A stretch of DNA of 64,000 nucleotides from Kuschelorhynchus macadamiae (GCA_030620095.1 JAUTXW010000204.1:744001-808000); one strand, 5' to 3'. Shown: positions 1-11,159, counted from the first letter of the stretch. Notes: generated by a model from the sequence alone, not told the origin. Numbers and translations: made by a program.

Positions 1-179
1 AGAAGTATATCTCAGGAACTCTTATTAAAATTCTTCTAACTCATGTAAAATTATGAGGAAAATTCGAAATTTCTTTATATCATTTGGTTTTTGATGTTTT
101 GAAATTTATAGACGTCTAAAACCAGCGCAATTTAGTCGAAATAGTTTCCTCGTTATGATTTTTTTTTCATTTGTTAGGA
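1..179. other. AT-rich flank, no feature seen
   Basis: No convincing coding region, repeat end or RNA is visible here. It leads into the tandem repeat that starts near 180. Confidence 0.5.
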
Positions 180-1890
180 ATAGTGAAGTGTGACCCAATT
201 TAGTTCAGTACATAATCACAGAATATATGTGTTACATACACTGTGTTTTCAAACATTTTTATTCGGAGCCATTTTGTTCCATAATATTAGATTCCTACCA
301 ATATTTTACCAGTTTCGTTCTACCCATGCCACACTTGAATTTTGGTCAAAATTTAAAATAAATTCAATAAGTAGTTTTAACATTGACGCATACTGCCAAT
401 TTGTTATGTCATGTTGAATTCGTACCAGTTTATTCCATTTTCGCATTTAATTTTTCTGCAAATCTATGTCATTTGAACAAGATTTTTTTAAGTTGTTTTC
501 TCAAAAATTTCATATTCATATAAATTCGTACCACAACTTTATCAATTTATCTCTTTATCACACTTAATTCTTGCACAAAAATTGAAATTAATTTAATAAT
601 TTGTATTATATATTTTTAGGTTGATTTTTTAAATATTTTATAAGGCCGCTATTTTGTTTTGCTTTCTTGGATATATATCAAAATGTTACCAGTTCATTCC
701 TTGGATTTTGGCAATTGAATAATTAGTTTCTTTAGTAATAATTTTGATATTGAGTCGGCATACTTGATTTTTACCGAATTATTACCAGGTTATCCTCATA
801 TGACCCGTAATTTTGATTAAAATTTGAAGTCAATCTGGTAAGTAGTTTTAAAGCTATGCTGCGAACTGATAGACAGCCAGACAGACCGACAGATGGACCG
901 ACGGAATTGAGAAAACATATATCTAGGGACGCTAAAACGTCAAGATATTGGCTGCCATTTTGTTCCGCCATCTTGAATTAGTAAGACAGTTTTACTAGTT
1001 GATCTCTATACAACAATTAGTTACGGCACATACAATTTGAAATAAATTCATTAGGTAGTTTTTTCAGGCTGAATGTTTAAATATTTAATTGTGCTGCCAT
1101 TTTGTTCCACCATCTTGGATGCGTACTGAAATTTTTCCAGTTGATTCCACTATAATATGTTTGCTTAAAATTTGTGATATATTGAATAAGTTGTTTTTTA
1201 ATAATAATTTTTTTAACATTTTACTAGGCCGTTATTTCGCCATATTGGATGTTTGCCAAAATATTTCCAGATCATCTTTATAGAATCCTTAATTTTTATC
1301 AAAATTTGAAGTCAATCGGGTAAATAATTTTTAAGCTATGCCGCGAACATGACAGACGGATTGACGAAATTGATAAAAGATATTTTTTTGGTCTCTATAG
1401 ATATGTAACCTGAGAGGGTGATTTTTTTCACGATAACAAACACTTTATTTGGCCGCTATTCGGCCATCTTGAATTAGTACAACAATTTTACTAGTTGACC
1501 TCTATACTAATTAGTTATGAAACAGATTTTGAAATCAATTAGTTGAGTTGTTTTTCCAGGCTGAATTTTTAAATATTTTATCAAGCCACCATTTTGTTCC
1601 ACCATCTCAGATTCGTTCCAAAATTTTACTAGTTGATACTTTGATGTCAATGCAAAATTTAATATAAATTGGACAAGCAGTTTTTTGATAATATTTTTTT
1701 TAATATTTCACTAGGCCGTCATTTTTTTTTGCTATATTGGATTTTTACCTAAATGTTACCAGGTCATCCCCATATAACCCTTAATTTTTGACCAAAATTT
1801 GAAGTCTATCGGGTAAATAGTTTTTTAGCTTTGCTGTGAACAGGCAGATAGACAGACCGATGGAATTGAGAAAATATATTTTTTGACGAT
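180..1890. repeat. Degenerate higher-order tandem repeat, period about 490 bp
   Basis: A block containing GCCATTTTGTTCCACCATCT, then an ACCAGTTGAT-like stretch, then an AATTTGAAGTCAATCGGGTA-like stretch recurs with divergence. The block ending in a GACAGAC-rich stretch starts near 826, 1308 and 1800, and the CCATTTTG-type cores near 953/1453, 1092/1585 and 1229/1716 are offset by about 487-500 bp. Each large unit holds about three related subunits of 120-140 bp, so this is a higher-order array rather than a simple satellite. The leftmost copies (180-800) are more diverged. No coding frame is supported. The element of origin is not recognised. Confidence 0.75.
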
Positions 1891-2107
1891 TACAATACTT
1901 CCCTTTTAGGAGGGTAAAAATAACGGGAAAAACGATGATATAATATTGAAAATAGTTGAATAAAGTCAAAAAAAAATTATCGAAGTGAAATTTGAAGTTT
2001 TAAACTGGTAGGCTGTTGTACGACAATTAGACCTGCGTTGTTAGAGAAAAAAAATTGTGAACTCAGTGGTTGTTTAGTAGTTATTGTGAATAATATAAAG
2101 GTAAAAA

Positions 2108-2368
2108 ATGTCTAATTTCGAGTTTTCTCTGACTCCACCTGAGTTAGTAGCATCACAAAAATTTTTACCAGCTAAATCGCGGAAAGTTTACGAAACCGCG
2201 TATTCAAGAATTATGGAATAGAAGACGAAAAAGACATGCAGTCCTTTTTCGGAGACGGTGTTATTGGCTTATTTTTCGAAACTGACACAACAACAAAAGT
2301 CATCAACAGTGTGATCGAATTATTCAATGATTAAAAGTATGTTACAATCCAAGAATTGCCTTTTTTAA
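2108..2368 (+). pseudogene. Crypton tyrosine recombinase, N-terminal part (broken)
   Basis: From the ATG at 2108 the frame resembles the N-terminal SAM-like/core-binding part of the Crypton-type tyrosine recombinases common in insect genomes: a Leu-Pro-x-Lys-Ser-x-Lys-x-Tyr segment, then Phe-Ser-Glu-Thr-Val-Leu-Leu-Ala-Tyr-Phe, then a Ser-Thr-Val-(stop)-Ser-Asn-Tyr-Ser-Met-Ile-Lys segment. Two in-frame stops, TAG at 2219 and TGA at 2312, fall where the family (as I recall it) has tryptophan, so both look like TGG-to-stop decay. Similarity ends near 2368, at a stop, about where a reverse-strand retroelement begins. The catalytic half resumes at 5076 on the same strand. Such recombinases cut and rejoin DNA through a tyrosine; this copy cannot be functional. 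Confidence 0.7.
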
Positions 2369-2604
2369 TTGTAATGCAAGCATCGGACAAGTGACCCTTC
2401 TGAAACGTACACTACAAAATGCTAAACATTCTAAATGGTGCGAATTCGCAAACGACAAAAAAGATAATCATAAGAGTATAATAAGACTAAAAAAAATGTG
2501 TCAAATAACAAAATAAAAGTGAGGCAATATGATAACATATTACACGATAATACAATTTAATGAGTAAACAAATATCAGACAAAATATATACGAACAAAAG
2601 ATAA
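2369..2604. other. Junction between Crypton 5' half and inserted retroelement
   Basis: This stretch lies between the last recognisable Crypton residues and the 3' end of the minus-strand retroelement. It may hold the retroelement 3' UTR. No clean poly(A) tail or target duplication could be fixed by eye. Confidence 0.4.
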
Positions 2605-4700
2605 TCACATTACCAATCCTTTTAATTGCCTTTTTACTTGTAAAATGCTCAGTCTGAAAAAGTCATATTCGGGAAAGTATCGATTGTAATTATATACTAG
2701 TCGATCAACAAATGCACTAACCATATAATTTGTACGGTGATATCTTTTTAAAAAAAGCTGTAATTGTCTTGTTCTCTTAATAGGAACTAAAAATGAGACT
2801 GACTGCAGCAATATTTCACAGTTAATCGCCCCGTTTAATAACTTGTGCAAGAAAACTAGAAGTGCCATTTTTCAATTCTGTCAATGTAACACTGATATGA
2901 AGGACTCTATATAGTAGAACAGTACTGCAGAACACTCCGAATCAGGGAGTTATAGAGACAAACGATAGCTTTAGTATCAGTGGCATGCTTAGTATATCGT
3001 TTAATAAAGCCGAGCAATCTGAAACTTTTAAGTACTATGTTGTCAATGCGCAAATTAAAAGTCAATTTTTCGTTAAAAATAACACCCAAATCATTGAAAG
3101 AAGTAACAACTTCTAGACTTACTTGGTGCAATGGGATTATTGCATCTATAAAATCGGAGCACTTTATACTTAGTTGTGTTAAGAAGCAGGCAATTGGTGC
3201 TGCACCATTCGACAAGTCTCTCAATGTCAGACTGCAGTTGATTGGAGTCAGAGGAAACTAGTGAAAATAGTTTCAAGTCGTCTACATATAAAAGACATTT
3301 AGATATTTTATAACAAGATACTATGTCGTTTATAAAAAGTAAAAATAGAATTGAACCGATATGCGAGCCTTGCGGGACACCCGACGTTACAACAACCTGA
3401 TTGGGAACTGAACCACATACGTTGACCTGTTGACGTCGATAAAATAAATACGACTTGATCCAATCAATGTAGTTTCCAGAAAAACCAATTTTCTGCAATT
3501 TAACTATTAGAATCTGATGGCAGATACTATCAAACACCTTGGATATCTCTGTATAGATAACATCAATCTGTTGACCAGTTTCCACTGATGTTATTAGGTA
3601 ATTTTGAAATACCGCCAGATGTGTTGCCATTGAGCAACCGCGATAAAAACCATATTGCTCCCCCGAGATATAATGTTTCAATGATTAAAAAATTTCATCA
3701 GTGACAAATGCCTCGAACAACTTTGGTATGTGTGAAAGCAAAGAAGTACCTCTCTATCACCGGATTTAAATACTGGCATAGGAGTAAAAAACTTCCAAAT
3801 TTCTAAAAAAGAACCAAGAGTAAAAGTCATTTGAAACATTCTACAGAGAGGCCCAGACATCGACTGACAGCAACTTACCAAAAAAATGGCAGGCTTTTCA
3901 TCTGGACCAGCCCTTTTGGAAATATCTTGTGCCTTTATTTTATCACTGATCTCCGCCTCTGTAAAACCATGGGTGCATAGTGATCTTGAGTGTAAAGTGA
4001 ATAGTGAGAAGAGCTTATGGGCCTGATCTTAGTTAAGTCTATGTTTGAGTGATTAGAATAGCAGGACTGAAAGTGAGCAGCAAAATGTTGTTTGAACCAG
4101 TAATTTCTTCCCACTCTCGATACATGATATTAGGCAAATATATTTGATATTTTCAGCGATAAGTAGTTCAGTCAGTGTGACATATGTAAGGTAACATCGA
4201 TCAGTTCGATGTTTAACCTCACATCGGATATTAGAATGGGCTTAATAGTCGACTTGTTGTTCAGTCCTTTTATATTTACATAGGCGATTCTTTTGCGCAA
4301 TAAGTTTTCTTAATGGAAGGTCAAACCGTTCTGGATATTCATCGTCACAGAGAATTTTCTTGGGGACTTGTTTATCGTTATCAGCAAACAACACCTCATA
4401 AAAGTGTTGAACTGCTTTGTTTAAGTAAGATTTAGATGACAGAAATGACCACTCACAGTGCTTGTAAAAAAGATTCATATTATTGAAATTTACCCGCTGG
4501 AAATCATAAACACTCACTAGATTGTAGTTTTTTATTGGTGGGACATATTGTAGTTTATAATTTACTTCAATCGGTGGGTGATATGGGTCAATACTTACAA
4601 AGGGAAATCAGAGGATGAAACAGATACAATAACGGGGTCATCAGCCAAAATTAAATCAAGAATTCTGCCCACGTGATTATGTAAGTGATTCATTTGCTGA
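2605..4700 (-). pseudogene. Non-LTR retrotransposon ORF2: reverse transcriptase (pseudogene)
   Basis: This is an RNA-dependent DNA polymerase for target-primed retrotransposition. Reading down the minus strand: the end of an APE-type endonuclease (Gly-Arg-Ile-Leu-Asp-Leu near 4660), a linker with Tyr-Asp-Phe-Gln-Arg-Val-Asn-Phe near 4500, the reverse-transcriptase palm (3681-3091) with Ser-Gly-Val-Pro-Gln-Gly-Ser and the catalytic Tyr-Val-Asp-Asp box, then a post-palm segment around Phe-Asn-Asp-Leu-Gly-Val-Ile-Phe, and the C-terminal part (2868-2605) with Pro-Ile-Lys-Arg-Thr-Arg and Tyr-His-Arg-Thr-Asn-Tyr. The family usually has Phe-Ala-Asp-Asp; Tyr-Val-Asp-Asp here may be variation or decay. 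The frame changes several times, so the gene is dead. Jockey/CR1-like is my best class. Confidence 0.8.
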
Positions 4701-4723
4701 AGCTCAAGGAAACTCAATGAGAC

Positions 4724-4999
4724 TTACTTTATTTTAATTCCACGTAGCACATTAGAAGTTGGGACAAAAACTATGACGTAGTCTTCCTTGCTAAAATTCC
4801 TGCATAGTACCTCTGAGTCTTTGACGACTTCACAGAAGAGTGATGTTGAATTAAATTGACAGTTTCTGTCAAAGCTGTTTTGTGTATCACTTTTGAATAA
4901 AAACCCACTGCCTCTGGCAGATTCGCCTCCTACAATCAATAACTTTCTTTTACTTTTTGTGTGGACTTCATTTCTGTTGATATATGTAGGTTGATACAA
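4724..4999 (-). pseudogene. ORF1-like esterase (SGNH-type) fragment of the non-LTR element
   Basis: A 91-residue minus-strand frame contains Lys-Arg-Lys-Leu-Leu-Ile-Val-Gly-Gly-Glu-Ser-Ala-Arg-Gly and, about 50 residues on, Phe-Ser-Lys-Glu-Asp-Tyr-Val-Ile-Val-Phe. This matches the Gly-Asp-Ser block and the following beta strand of the esterase-like domain in some CR1/Jockey-type elements, with the catalytic Asp-Ser context changed to Gly-Glu-Ser. It lies just upstream of the endonuclease remnant, as expected for ORF1, but the intervening region is missing. The assignment is from memory of the family. Confidence 0.5.
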
Positions 5000-5075
5000 T
5001 GTATTTCTCGTGTACGAAGAACCAAGAATAATAATGTAGACATTTTAAAGTTTTTCAAACTAATTACCTTTCTGA

Positions 5076-5777
5076 AACAAAATTGGCCCAAGAAAGCTAC
5101 ATAGTACACAAATTAGTGATTTTTTAAATAATGCTCTCGATAAAGTTTATTTAATGGCCAAGAAGGTTGTGGTTGTATCTGGGTTTGCAGGAGCTTGTCG
5201 AATTTGTGTAATTAGCCAGGTAACTTTAGATGATATTGAAGACTCGGGAACGTTATTAATTGTGAAACTTAAGCAAACAAATAATGAAGTAAACAGGAGA
5301 TTTGTGGTTACTGAAGAATATATTAAATTTTACCGAATGTTTATAGTCCTTCGTCCAGCAGCAGCAAAGGATCGCCGCCTGTTTTATGCATATCGCAATA
5401 TAAAATGTATCAACCAGGTTGTGGGTAAAAATCAGTTTTAGGAGGTACCTGAAACAGTAGCTTATTTTCTTCAACTTGAAAATGCTAAGTCATATACAGG
5501 TCATTCATTTCGAAGATCGTCTGCTACACTTTTAGTTGAATCTGGGGAAAACTTGATCACACTAAAGAAACATGGATGTTGGAAGTCATCAACGGTCGTT
5601 GAAGGGTATGTTGATGAATTGGTAGTCCACAGGACAGAAATAGCTCATGAAGTGTTTAGAACGTGTGGCAGTGCTGAAATAACATCTGATTTGCGACCAG
5701 GTACATCAACGGCAGTTGTGTCCATGGCAAAAAAATTTAATTTTAACACAAGAAAGTTTGACGGTTGTACCGACTAG
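5076..5777 (+). pseudogene. Crypton tyrosine recombinase, catalytic domain
   Basis: The catalytic half of the recombinase reads on after the retroelement insertion. Visible in order: an Asp-Phe-Leu-Asn-Asn-Ala-x-Asp-Lys-Val-Tyr-Leu segment upstream of the methionine at 5154; Gly-Phe-Ala-Gly-Ala-Cys-Arg with the first catalytic arginine; a Thr-Gly-His-Ser-Phe-Arg-Arg block with the His-x-x-Arg pair; and His-Gly-Cys-Trp-Lys-Ser-Ser followed by Glu-Gly-Tyr, the likely tyrosine nucleophile. One in-frame TAG (5439) separates two otherwise continuous stretches, ending at a TAG at 5775. The true start is in the 5' half at 2108. Cryptons move as DNA circles by this recombinase; here the gene is split, has stops, and is not functional. 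Confidence 0.8.
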
Positions 5778-7710
5778 TTCAAGGAACATGTCATTCATGC
5801 AGTGCACGTTTAATAATTGTACTTTTGATATAAAAGAAATGTAACTTTGTAATATTCTAAAATTAAATATCTACCTTTACTTATGTGTTATACGAGAAAA
5901 AACTTCTCATTTTTTTCCCCGGGGAAAAAGTAATTTCATAAAAAGTGATATTTTGCTACCTATCAACAGGGGTTTAATGTCAAACTTTTTTCCGGTCACA
6001 AAAAATTCGTAATTTTTCTATGAAAGTTACAAAAATGACCTGCGGTGGTTATGCTATGCAAAAACTTAGGATTCCCTTCCTCTGTGATCACACCAACTTG
6101 TTTATACAAAAAAAATGGAGGGCAAGAGTAATTCTGTTTGCACGAAATTTTGGGGTCGATTGACTTTACTAACCGTTTTTGTATTAAACGAGAAGTCTAT
6201 TTCGCAAGCCTAAGAAGAAGGAACGAAAATGATGGACATAAGTGAGTCAGTGAAAATGTGTGTAAGCTAGCAGCTTTTCTGTGAATTCGATACTTTATAC
6301 GCAGCTTGCAATTTAGAAGATGGTAACTCCAATAACTAAGACAACTTTTTACATAATTAAATTAACGGATATGCTTCCCAAGCCATCTATAGTCAAAAAA
6401 GATAAAAAAAATACTAAACCTCAATTACTGCTAATGGATATCGCCCAATACATTTTTAACGAAAAATGAAAAGTCCTACATACATTTGCACTTAAATACT
6501 AGACTTCATTAAAGTGCTTAATATTCGCTGCGGCAAAACATTTTTGTGTCTAAAGTATAATATGAAAATACTTTTTAGAACCAATAAATCAAACAATTCG
6601 TATTTTTTTTAAATTAAAACAATGCAAGTCAGTAAATTTGCATTTAGGTATATTCGTGCATGTTGCTTTTTATAGTTTCAATCATAATTGATTATTGTAA
6701 AGAATGTTGGTAGAGGGTGGATCCAGAATTTCCTTAAGGGGGAAGGCACTTAAGAACGAAGCTAATACCGAAAATTGCAAAAAAATGCAATAAAAAGTAA
6801 AAAATATGTGGAAGTATTATAATAATGCAATTTTTGCTACTAATTAACATACAAAAATTTAAAAGCAATAATAATTTAACAACCTAGGTATTTTGGAACT
6901 GAAAGAATGATAATGTTTTAACAACTTTTTTGTCGCTGGGGTTGGTGGCAATTGACCCCATTGTTCCTCTTGGATCCGTCAAGGAGTAGGAAAACAACAG
7001 GCAATTTGACTAATTAGTAGTTGAATGGTGGTCACCTAAACACTGGGTACTCACTTTTAATGAGGTAACTACATTAATTAATCATAAACCATCGCTGTAT
7101 TTACTGAAATGGACCAAAGACATACATATTTGTTTAGGGTCGTTGATATATTACATTTATAAATCACCTTTGCTTTAAGGTTTAATACTATAAGGATCTT
7201 CAGTGACAAGCTCCATTTTCCCTTAAAACCATTTAAGTAAACCAATAAATAAAATAGTGTATTTTAGGATTTATAATGATTTAATTTAAAGTATTTATTT
7301 AAACATACCTAATTAAATAAAGTGAGGGTAACTTTTAAGCTAAATTTCGCCTTAGACAAATTAGGGTAACTTTTGTTTAATATTCTTTTTGTGATGTAGT
7401 TTTCGGTTAAATGGTTAATAAAAGACGTTTATTATTTCTATTATGGTTTTTTATGATAAGAATGCTTTAAACAATGACTAAAAAGAGTGCCTTGCTGCAT
7501 TCCATATTTGTAATGTCGCACGATTGGCTTAATTGCAAATATATTTAGGTTGAGAAAAAGTCCTTGTAAATAACATACCAATAGAACTGAGAACTACTGA
7601 ACATGATGTTTTGGAAGTCACTGTGAGTATTAATTAGATAATTTTTTATTTATGATTGGTCAAGAACACCGAATACCAATGTGTCTTTTTCTTACTTTGA
7701 AGGTCTAGTT
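5778..7710. other. Non-coding AT-rich stretch
   Basis: No ORF with family resemblance was found. The first few hundred bases may be the Crypton 3' flank. A GGGGGAAGGCACTT-like patch near 6740 looks like an old repeat end but cannot be assigned. Confidence 0.4.
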
Positions 7711-7770
7711 AAGGCACAAGTGACGACGTTTCGCCCTATATGGGGCTTATCAGTCCAATGCAGCCATGTA
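7711..7770 (-). ncRNA. Hammerhead-ribozyme-like motif (minus strand)
   Basis: On the minus strand, CTGATAA is followed by a GCCC/GGGC hairpin with a six-base loop, then GAAAC and GTCGTC. This is the order of a hammerhead core: CUGANGA, stem II, GAAA, a short stem III and a GUC cleavage triplet. The core spans 7728-7753. The conserved G of CUGANGA is A here, which should weaken or kill cleavage. A related motif faces it at 7886-7945. Hammerheads are known from Penelope-like elements and retrozymes; here the call rests on pattern only. Confidence 0.5.
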
Positions 7771-7885
7771 TGAACGTCTAAGCATGTATAAACAACAAAC
7801 CTCGCATTTGTTCCCATAGATGGCACCTCTTACTCTATGGGTTAATATGTCATTGCTTAATATTGTCATCGTTTTTATTCTATCA

Positions 7886-7945
7886 CATGGCTGCATTGAC
7901 TTGAGGAGCCCCATAGAGGGCGAAATGTCTTCAATTGTGCCGGTA
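7886..7945 (+). ncRNA. Hammerhead-ribozyme-like motif (plus strand)
   Basis: CTTGAGGA is followed by a GCCC/GGGC hairpin (loop CATAGA), then GAAATGTCT. The flanks GCATTGA and TCAATTGTGC can pair (TTGA with TCAA, GCA with TGC) as stem I. The core has one extra base compared with CUGANGA. It forms the right arm of an inverted repeat with 7711-7770; the arms share CATGGCTGCATTG and its complement. Probably a decayed ribozyme. Confidence 0.5.
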
Positions 7946-8155
7946 GAGATGATGGAAAGTGCTTAAAGGCTTGTCAGTTTAATGGTGCATGATTTTTGGA
8001 CCTTATACTTTAATAAGCTTATTATAGGCAGAATATTTTGCCCGAATGGCCGTTAAAGAATAGCAAAAATATATCATTTCCGCAGGTGCAAAATGTAGAA
8101 GAGTTGCTTTTCATTATGTCACAGGTTAGTCTCCGGCCAAGAACTTTTAATAAAG

Positions 8156-8275
8156 ATCAGAACACGTGTGTTTAGTTGGTCAAATTTCAATGTGCTTTAG
8201 CGGTCTAAAAAAATCCCTTCTCTACTAATATAATAGTTCTTGCCGCGTTAATTAATCTTTTTCTACTTTAGATTT
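8156..8275. repeat. Fragment of the 43.3-kb fold-back MITE family
   Basis: It contains TGTGCTTTAGCGGTC and TAGTTCTTGCCGCGTTAAT, matching the right arm of the fold-back element at 43251-43663. Only this arm is visible here. Confidence 0.65.
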
Positions 8276-8429
8276 AATTACTCTTGGGCTATGAGTTATG
8301 CCACAGATTGCTATATGCTGCTCTGTGGTAATAGAGTATCAAGTCCCGCGAATATTTCAGATGTTCTCTTGGTAACAACAAATATCGGTTTTGCTCCTAT
8401 TGGTGACTCTGTTGTGGTTTTGTTGTATT

Positions 8430-8566
8430 AAGTTGTACTAGTTGTACTCGTCTCTCAACAAGTTGACTATACTGATAAAGACCCTAAGTCAGAAACACTT
8501 GTCTATAGTTGGCCAAATTTTAATGTGCTTTAGCGGTCGTCCCAAAAAAATTCTTTTTCTGCTACA
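8430..8566. repeat. Second fragment of the same MITE family
   Basis: It contains GTTGTACTCG, a CTGATAAAGACC segment, AAGTCAGAAACAC and CTTTAGCGGTCGTCCC in the same order as 43508-43610. It runs straight into a (TA)n tract. Confidence 0.65.
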
Positions 8567-8571
8567 TATAC

Positions 8572-8642
<71 letters not shown>

Positions 8643-8660
8643 TATATACATATATATAAT
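8567..8660. repeat. (TA)n microsatellite
   Basis: About 90 bp of alternating TA with a few CA interruptions. ORFs across it of Tyr-Ile repeats are artefacts. Confidence 0.95.
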
Positions 8661-8680
8661 TTTTGCATGTAAGCGCCCTA

Positions 8681-8760
8681 CGAGAAGGCATTGCTTTCGA
8701 ATGTGTCGCAGTATAGCCCTCCTGCGATCGATTTCTGGGCCTTTACCCTCAACAGGCAGG
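8681..8760 (-). ncRNA. Hammerhead-like motif, direct-repeat copy 1
   Basis: On the minus strand CCTGC is followed by CTGTTGA, GGGTAAAGGCCCA, GAAATCGATC and GCAGG. CCTGC and GCAGG pair as a 5-bp stem I, GG/CC can form a short stem II, and ATC is a possible NUH cleavage triplet. The core has T for the A of CUGA, probably inactivating. A near copy lies about 300 bp downstream in the same orientation. Confidence 0.45.
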
Positions 8761-8980
8761 CTTATATCCAGGGAGATTTCACTTATGAAATCATCGATGC
8801 GACAAAATCAAAAACAAAAACGTCTATATAAGTGGGAAAGTTCCACGAGCCAAGCATAACACTTGGCGGCACCTATTGGGGCTCCGGAAAGTTCCGACTG
8901 CAACCTATAAGGATTTTGCCGAATGCATTTAAAATGCATGTAAAACTAAAAATGAAATAAAAATGTGTTTTCACACACCT

Positions 8981-9058
8981 TTAGAGATATTGCTTTCGAT
9001 TGTGTCACAGGATACCCCTCCTGCGATCGATTTCTAGGCCTTTACCCTCATCAGGCAG
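8981..9058 (-). ncRNA. Hammerhead-like motif, direct-repeat copy 2
   Basis: On the minus strand TTTCTGC precedes CTGATGA, a perfect match to the hammerhead core, then GGGTAAAGGCCTA, GAAATCGATC and GCAGGAG. TTTCTGC pairs with GCAGGAG over seven positions counting G-U pairs. Stem II is weak. With copy 1 it bounds a unit of about 300 bp, the arrangement expected of retrozymes or Penelope pseudo-LTRs. Confidence 0.5.
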
Positions 9059-10174
9059 AAATTAAGAAAATACCATTTAAAAGTTAAAAAGCGACAAGTA
9101 TGGAGAGTCTTACCCTGTATAGTTGAAAGAAAATATATATGCTCCAATGACTTATAATTTTTCGATTAAAATATTTACTCCAACTATTTCTGTTTTCAAT
9201 TTGACAGATATTGGTTTGCTCGTTCTCAAAATATGATTTTTTACATTATTATAAGTTTTAAAAATATCGAAGGGTTAGGTCGCTCACTACACACAAAATC
9301 TAATCCGTGTGAGACATTGACATAGACGATCTTTGGTATAAATTTAAAACTAATCATTTTGTCGTACGAGCGAGCAAATTTTGAAATTTTGTTTACACAC
9401 ATACCTTCGTACAGGAACAATATATGGACTGAAGATGGGGAAGTAAATTTGACAGATGCGATTCGTTGATGTTTGTATTATGATATAAGCGGATAATTAC
9501 AAAAACAAATAATAATTTTTAATTCATTAAAATTAGAGCAGAAAAACATTTTAAATAATACGCATAAAAATGCACGGTTACACTTCCCCTTCTTCAAGGG
9601 GGGTTAGGTTTTGAAAAATAATTAAAAGGTTGAAACGCCTATATTATGATGGGTCAGTCGAATATTTATTGTCTTTTAAGGCTTACTGTCATTTACTGCT
9701 CTTAAATACTCTAAGTATGATGCTCTTAAATTAAATCCCTGAACAATAAATAGTGCGGCTTTATTACTTTTTGGCGAGAATCTTTAGTTTTATAACGATA
9801 ATAAAACTAAGAAACAACACCGTTAACGCCAGAATAAATTAAAGCTTAAAATTATCAATATTCTACAGAGCTATAAAAATGGAATTTCGTCGAAGTAATT
9901 TGTTTTAAACGTGAGTCCAAAAACAACTAACAAACAAATAATAAAATTGTATACCTTTCAATTAATTCAAACGAGTTTTGGGGAAAGTAAAATTATACCA
10001 AGAACAGGATTTAAAATTCCACCTGCAAGAGACATTTCATATGACAATTTCGCATCAGGTTTTTGATGGTTTTTGACCCTGTTGAATCCGAAAATAACTG
10101 TTGCTAGATCAAAAAATGGACCGGAACCGCATAATTCAAGATGGCTATTTTTTCATTGTACTTTATTCATTTGT
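9059..10174. other. Non-coding AT-rich stretch
   Basis: No coding region, RNA or clear transposon end recognised. Confidence 0.4.
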
Positions 10175-10363
10175 ACAGGGAGCCGCTTTTTCGATACTTT
10201 TAAGGATTATTGGATACACTAAAGATATCAAAAATCTGACGTCGCTTTCTCGAGATCAAAACAAATCATGGCTACCTCGATTCGTTTTTCAGCCACAGGG
10301 CATTTTTGAAAATTTGTTAATTTTGGGAGGTCCCTATATCTTATATGTTATTTAAGATAGAGA

Positions 10364-10757
10364 AAAATTGTTCAAATATAAGTTTTATAGAATTTTCCGT
10401 AGAATCCAGTGGCGTATTTATTTTTTTTCCAAACACTATATTTTAAAAGTTATGATATAAAGTTGCCTTTTTTTAAGTGGGACACCCTGTATATTATTTT
10501 CTATTTTAATTTAGAATTAAATTACCTTTCAGTGATACTACACAGCTGTATCTTGGATGTTACTGGAGATAGAGAAAAATTATTTAACTTTAAGTTCCAT
10601 GGAATTTTCCCTAGAATCCAGTGGCGTTCTTATTTTTTTTCTAAACACTAAAATTTAAAAATTAAGATATAAAGTTGCCTTTTTCTAAATGGAACATCTT
10701 GTTTATCATTTCCTATTTTAATTTAGAATTAAATTACCTTTCAGTGATACTACACAG
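10364..10757. repeat. Tandem duplication inside the left mariner arm
   Basis: Two copies of about 190 bp share AATCCAGTGGCGT, TATAAAGTTGCC and AATTACCTTTCAGTG blocks, one starting near 10364 and one near 10564. They differ by point changes, so the duplication is not recent. Confidence 0.7.
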
Positions 10758-11159
10758 CCTATATTTAAATTGGTGTAAAAAATATAATTCATTACTTTTT
10801 TTTTAAATTTGTTTGAAATTATCTTAACTGACAAAATATTTAATCAATCTATATAGATACCTCTATTCACTGTTAATTAAACTTCAAATTGCCAACATAA
10901 TTAGTTTAAAAAAAAAACATATTAAAAAAATTTAATCCTTAAACGATTTAATACTTCAAATTATTAATAGGTTCATTAGTAAACTTTCAAAACTATCTGC
11001 TATTTTGGAACTGAAGTCCATTATTTTCCAAAGATTCTCTACAACGTTTTTCAGTACTCGTAATGACATTATATTTGTGCAAATGGAAAACTTTTCTTAA
11101 ACTATTTCTAGATCTTCTTTATGGTATTTCATTTTTTCAAAATACCTCAAAAGAAAAAT

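Larger units (their letters stand above)
2540..5060 (-). mobile_element. Non-LTR retrotransposon (Jockey/CR1-like), degenerate, inserted in Crypton
   Basis: A minus-strand element lies between the two halves of a plus-strand Crypton. Read 5' to 3' on the minus strand it holds an esterase-like ORF1 fragment (4999-4724), the end of an endonuclease domain and a linker (about 4700-4242), reverse transcriptase (3881-3091) and a C-terminal region (3224-2605). The esterase-like segment abuts the end of the endonuclease, so the middle of the element seems deleted. Limits are approximate. Frameshifts and stops break every ORF. Confidence 0.75.
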
